From Waddliaceae bacterium (lineage in GTDB: Bacteria; Chlamydiota; Chlamydiia; Chlamydiales; SLFE01): 7,395 bases of DNA. The stretch lies in contig SLFE01000051.1 in NCBI GenBank assembly GCA_007124415.1, positions 1 through 7,395 of the forward strand. The letters run 5' to 3'. The notes under the pieces are model-generated. The model was not told the origin of the DNA, ran no database searches, and saw only the letters and a list, made by a program, of their open reading frames with translations. A program made the translations under genes and the position numbers. Shown here in pieces: positions 6,596 to 7,395 of the stretch (positions are counted from its first letter, which is position 1; the number at the start of each line of letters is the position of its first letter).

Positions 6596-7262
6596 TTTTT
6601 TTATCCTTTCCTCGCTGATTGCCGCGTCTTGTTCCCACCCCCGCGTTGTTGTTGTCGATCAAGAGCCTGTTGCCGTGGATGCGCCCCATTTAATGCGCGG
6701 ACCGGTGATTGTCATCGATGCCGGCCACGGCGGCAAAGACTTGGGCACCAACTCCAAAACGCTCCACTATGAGGAAAAAGCCTTAACCCTCGAAACCGCA
6801 TTTATGCTCGAACACTATTTGCAAAAGATGGGGTATCGCACCGTTTTGACCCGTTCCGAAGATGTTTTCATTCCTCTGAGCAAGAGGGCAGGCATCGCCA
6901 ATGACTTAAGATCACGGCTCTTTGTGAGCATGCACTACAATTCCGCCCCCAGCAAAGATGCAAGCGGCATTGAGGTTTTCTATTATTTGTCCGACACCAA
7001 TAAAAAACGGACGATTGAATCCAAGAACCTCGGTGATCACGTCCTCAGAGAAGTTACGGGCGCGACGGGCGCCAAGTCCCGGGGCGTCAAGCACGGTGAT
7101 TTCGCTGTCATCCGCGAGACGAAAATGCCGGCCATCTTGGTCGAGTCGGGATTCCTCACAAATCCGGAAGAGAGGCAGCGCATCCTGCAGCGCCCTTACA
7201 TGCAAAAGCTCGCCCGGGGGGTGGCAAAAGGTGTCGACGACTACCTGAAAAGAGCAAAATGA
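6543..7262 (+). CDS. amiA: N-acetylmuramoyl-L-alanine amidase (Amidase_3), lipoprotein
   Basis: The 239-residue enzyme cleaves the amide bond between MurNAc and the stem peptide, and would act in the periplasm during septal remodelling. The N-terminus has a basic region (RRKWR, 11-15), a hydrophobic stretch (16-28) and LIAASC with C30 as the probable lipidated cysteine; alanine at -3 makes the lipobox slightly atypical. The catalytic domain (about 54-236) shows the zinc ligands of the family: H62 in DAGHGGKD, E78 in EEKALTL and H131 in SMHYNS, plus the catalytic glutamate E201 in VESGFLTNPEE. Only about 70 residues separate H131 from E201, leaving little room for the autoinhibitory helix of E. 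coli AmiB/AmiC, so activation by an EnvC/NlpD partner may not be needed. No SxxK motif is present. The alternative start at 6561 would remove six residues. The gene overlaps murE by 53 nt and ends the operon. Confidence 0.94.
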   Translation: MIAKSLMTYARRKWRLYSFFILSSLIAASCSHPRVVVVDQEPVAVDAPHLMRGPVIVIDAGHGGKDLGTNSKTLHYEEKALTLETAFMLEHYLQKMGYRTVLTRSEDVFIPLSKRAGIANDLRSRLFVSMHYNSAPSKDASGIEVFYYLSDTNKKRTIESKNLGDHVLREVTGATGAKSRGVKHGDFAVIRETKMPAILVESGFLTNPEERQRILQRPYMQKLARGVAKGVDDYLKRAK

Positions 7263-7324
7263 ATCAGAGGCATGGATTCTTTGGAGGCGTTGAGGCCTTA
7301 AGAAACCTGGATATATCTTGTTAC

Positions 7325-7347
7325 AGCTTCGGGAGGGGCCTTTTTTT
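7325..7347 (+). terminator. Possible intrinsic terminator after amiA
   Basis: A run of seven T (7341-7347) follows a G-rich segment that can pair weakly with GCTTC: GCTTC (7326-7330), loop GGGA, GGGGC (7335-7339), with two G-U pairs. A longer-range stem between AGGCC (7293-7297) and GGCCT (7337-7341) is an alternative. The site lies about 60-85 nt after the amiA stop, a sensible place to end the operon, but neither stem is strong. Confidence 0.35.
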
Positions 7348-7377
7348 CAACGCAGTCAGCGTTCACTAAGAGCTTCA

Positions 7378-7394
7378 CCATCCGGCCCGGATGG
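7378..7394. repeat. Near-perfect 17-base inverted repeat
   Basis: CCATCCGG (7378-7385) and CCGGATGG (7387-7394) are exact reverse complements around a single C. As RNA this would fold into a stable GC-rich hairpin, for example 7 bp with a 3-nt loop. The window ends one base later, so whether a U-run follows cannot be seen. It could be a terminator stem, part of a structured RNA, an operator-like palindrome, or coincidence within a convergent reading frame. Confidence 0.55.
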
Positions 7395-7395
7395 A

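Larger units (their letters stand above)
7263..7395. other. Region after amiA without a supported gene
   Basis: These 133 bases contain a U-run with a weak stem, and a 17-base inverted repeat at the end. On the plus strand a 36-codon frame (7259-7369) overlaps the amiA stop as ATGA, but it has no recognisable content. On the minus strand a frame is open from the window edge to a TAA at 7298-7300, giving 31 codons with a C-terminal sequence including NADCVEKKAPPEAVTRY. It could be the end of a convergent gene, though an open frame this short arises easily by chance. In Chlamydia an IHF/HU-type gene follows amiA; no start of one is visible here. Confidence 0.5.

Noticed and set aside
7259..7369. 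36-codon plus-strand frame starting in an ATGA overlap with the amiA stop
   Set aside because: The stop-start overlap is suggestive, but the frame runs through the T7 tract, lacks recognisable content and is short enough to be chance.
1..7395. Search for CRISPR arrays, insertion sequences, tRNA or rRNA genes and defence genes
   Set aside because: No direct repeat series, terminal inverted repeats with transposase, RNA gene hallmarks or defence-type domains are visible; nearly all of the window is ordinary coding sequence.

Overview
This window looks like a chromosomal piece of a member of the Chlamydiae, most likely an amoeba-associated or other environmental lineage rather than a Chlamydia sensu stricto. 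The main reason is gene order. From memory, Chlamydia trachomatis carries CT274 (TPR protein), CT273 (hypothetical), CT272 (mraW/rsmH), CT271 (small FtsL-like protein), CT270 (pbp3), CT269 (murE) and CT268 (amiA) in a row, and this window shows the same series. By eye the base composition is near half GC, richer than typical Chlamydia. No database search was possible, so the assignment rests on synteny and motifs.

Left part (1-726, minus strand): a TPR protein cut by the window edge, preceded by a 147-residue protein of unknown function. They form a two-gene unit with a consensus-like sigma70-type promoter. Centre (727-796): a short divergent promoter region. Right part (797-7262, plus strand): six tightly packed genes, encoding a membrane fatty acid desaturase, 16S rRNA methyltransferase RsmH, an FtsL-like protein, the division transpeptidase PBP3/FtsI, the meso-diaminopimelate ligase MurE and a lipoprotein N-acetylmuramoyl-alanine amidase. 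Spacing is ATGA overlap, ATGA overlap, 8 nt, 3 nt and a 53-nt overlap. This suggests one transcript with translational coupling. The last 133 bases hold no convincing gene, but contain a U-run preceded by a weak stem and a strong 17-base inverted repeat at the very end.

The plus-strand genes work together in septal peptidoglycan metabolism. MurE adds the third stem-peptide residue in the cytoplasm, PBP3 with FtsL cross-links septal wall, and AmiA cleaves the stem peptide from the glycan for remodelling. RsmH is a usual resident of division clusters. The unusual member is the desaturase, which sits where mraZ often lies in other bacteria and overlaps rsmH by four bases. It would tie membrane lipid unsaturation to wall and division gene expression. 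I see no mobile element, CRISPR array, tRNA or rRNA, and no clearly new multi-gene system. The points worth a second look are the desaturase insertion, the divergent PBP3 features, the AmiA lacking an SxxK motif, and the unexplained 3' end.
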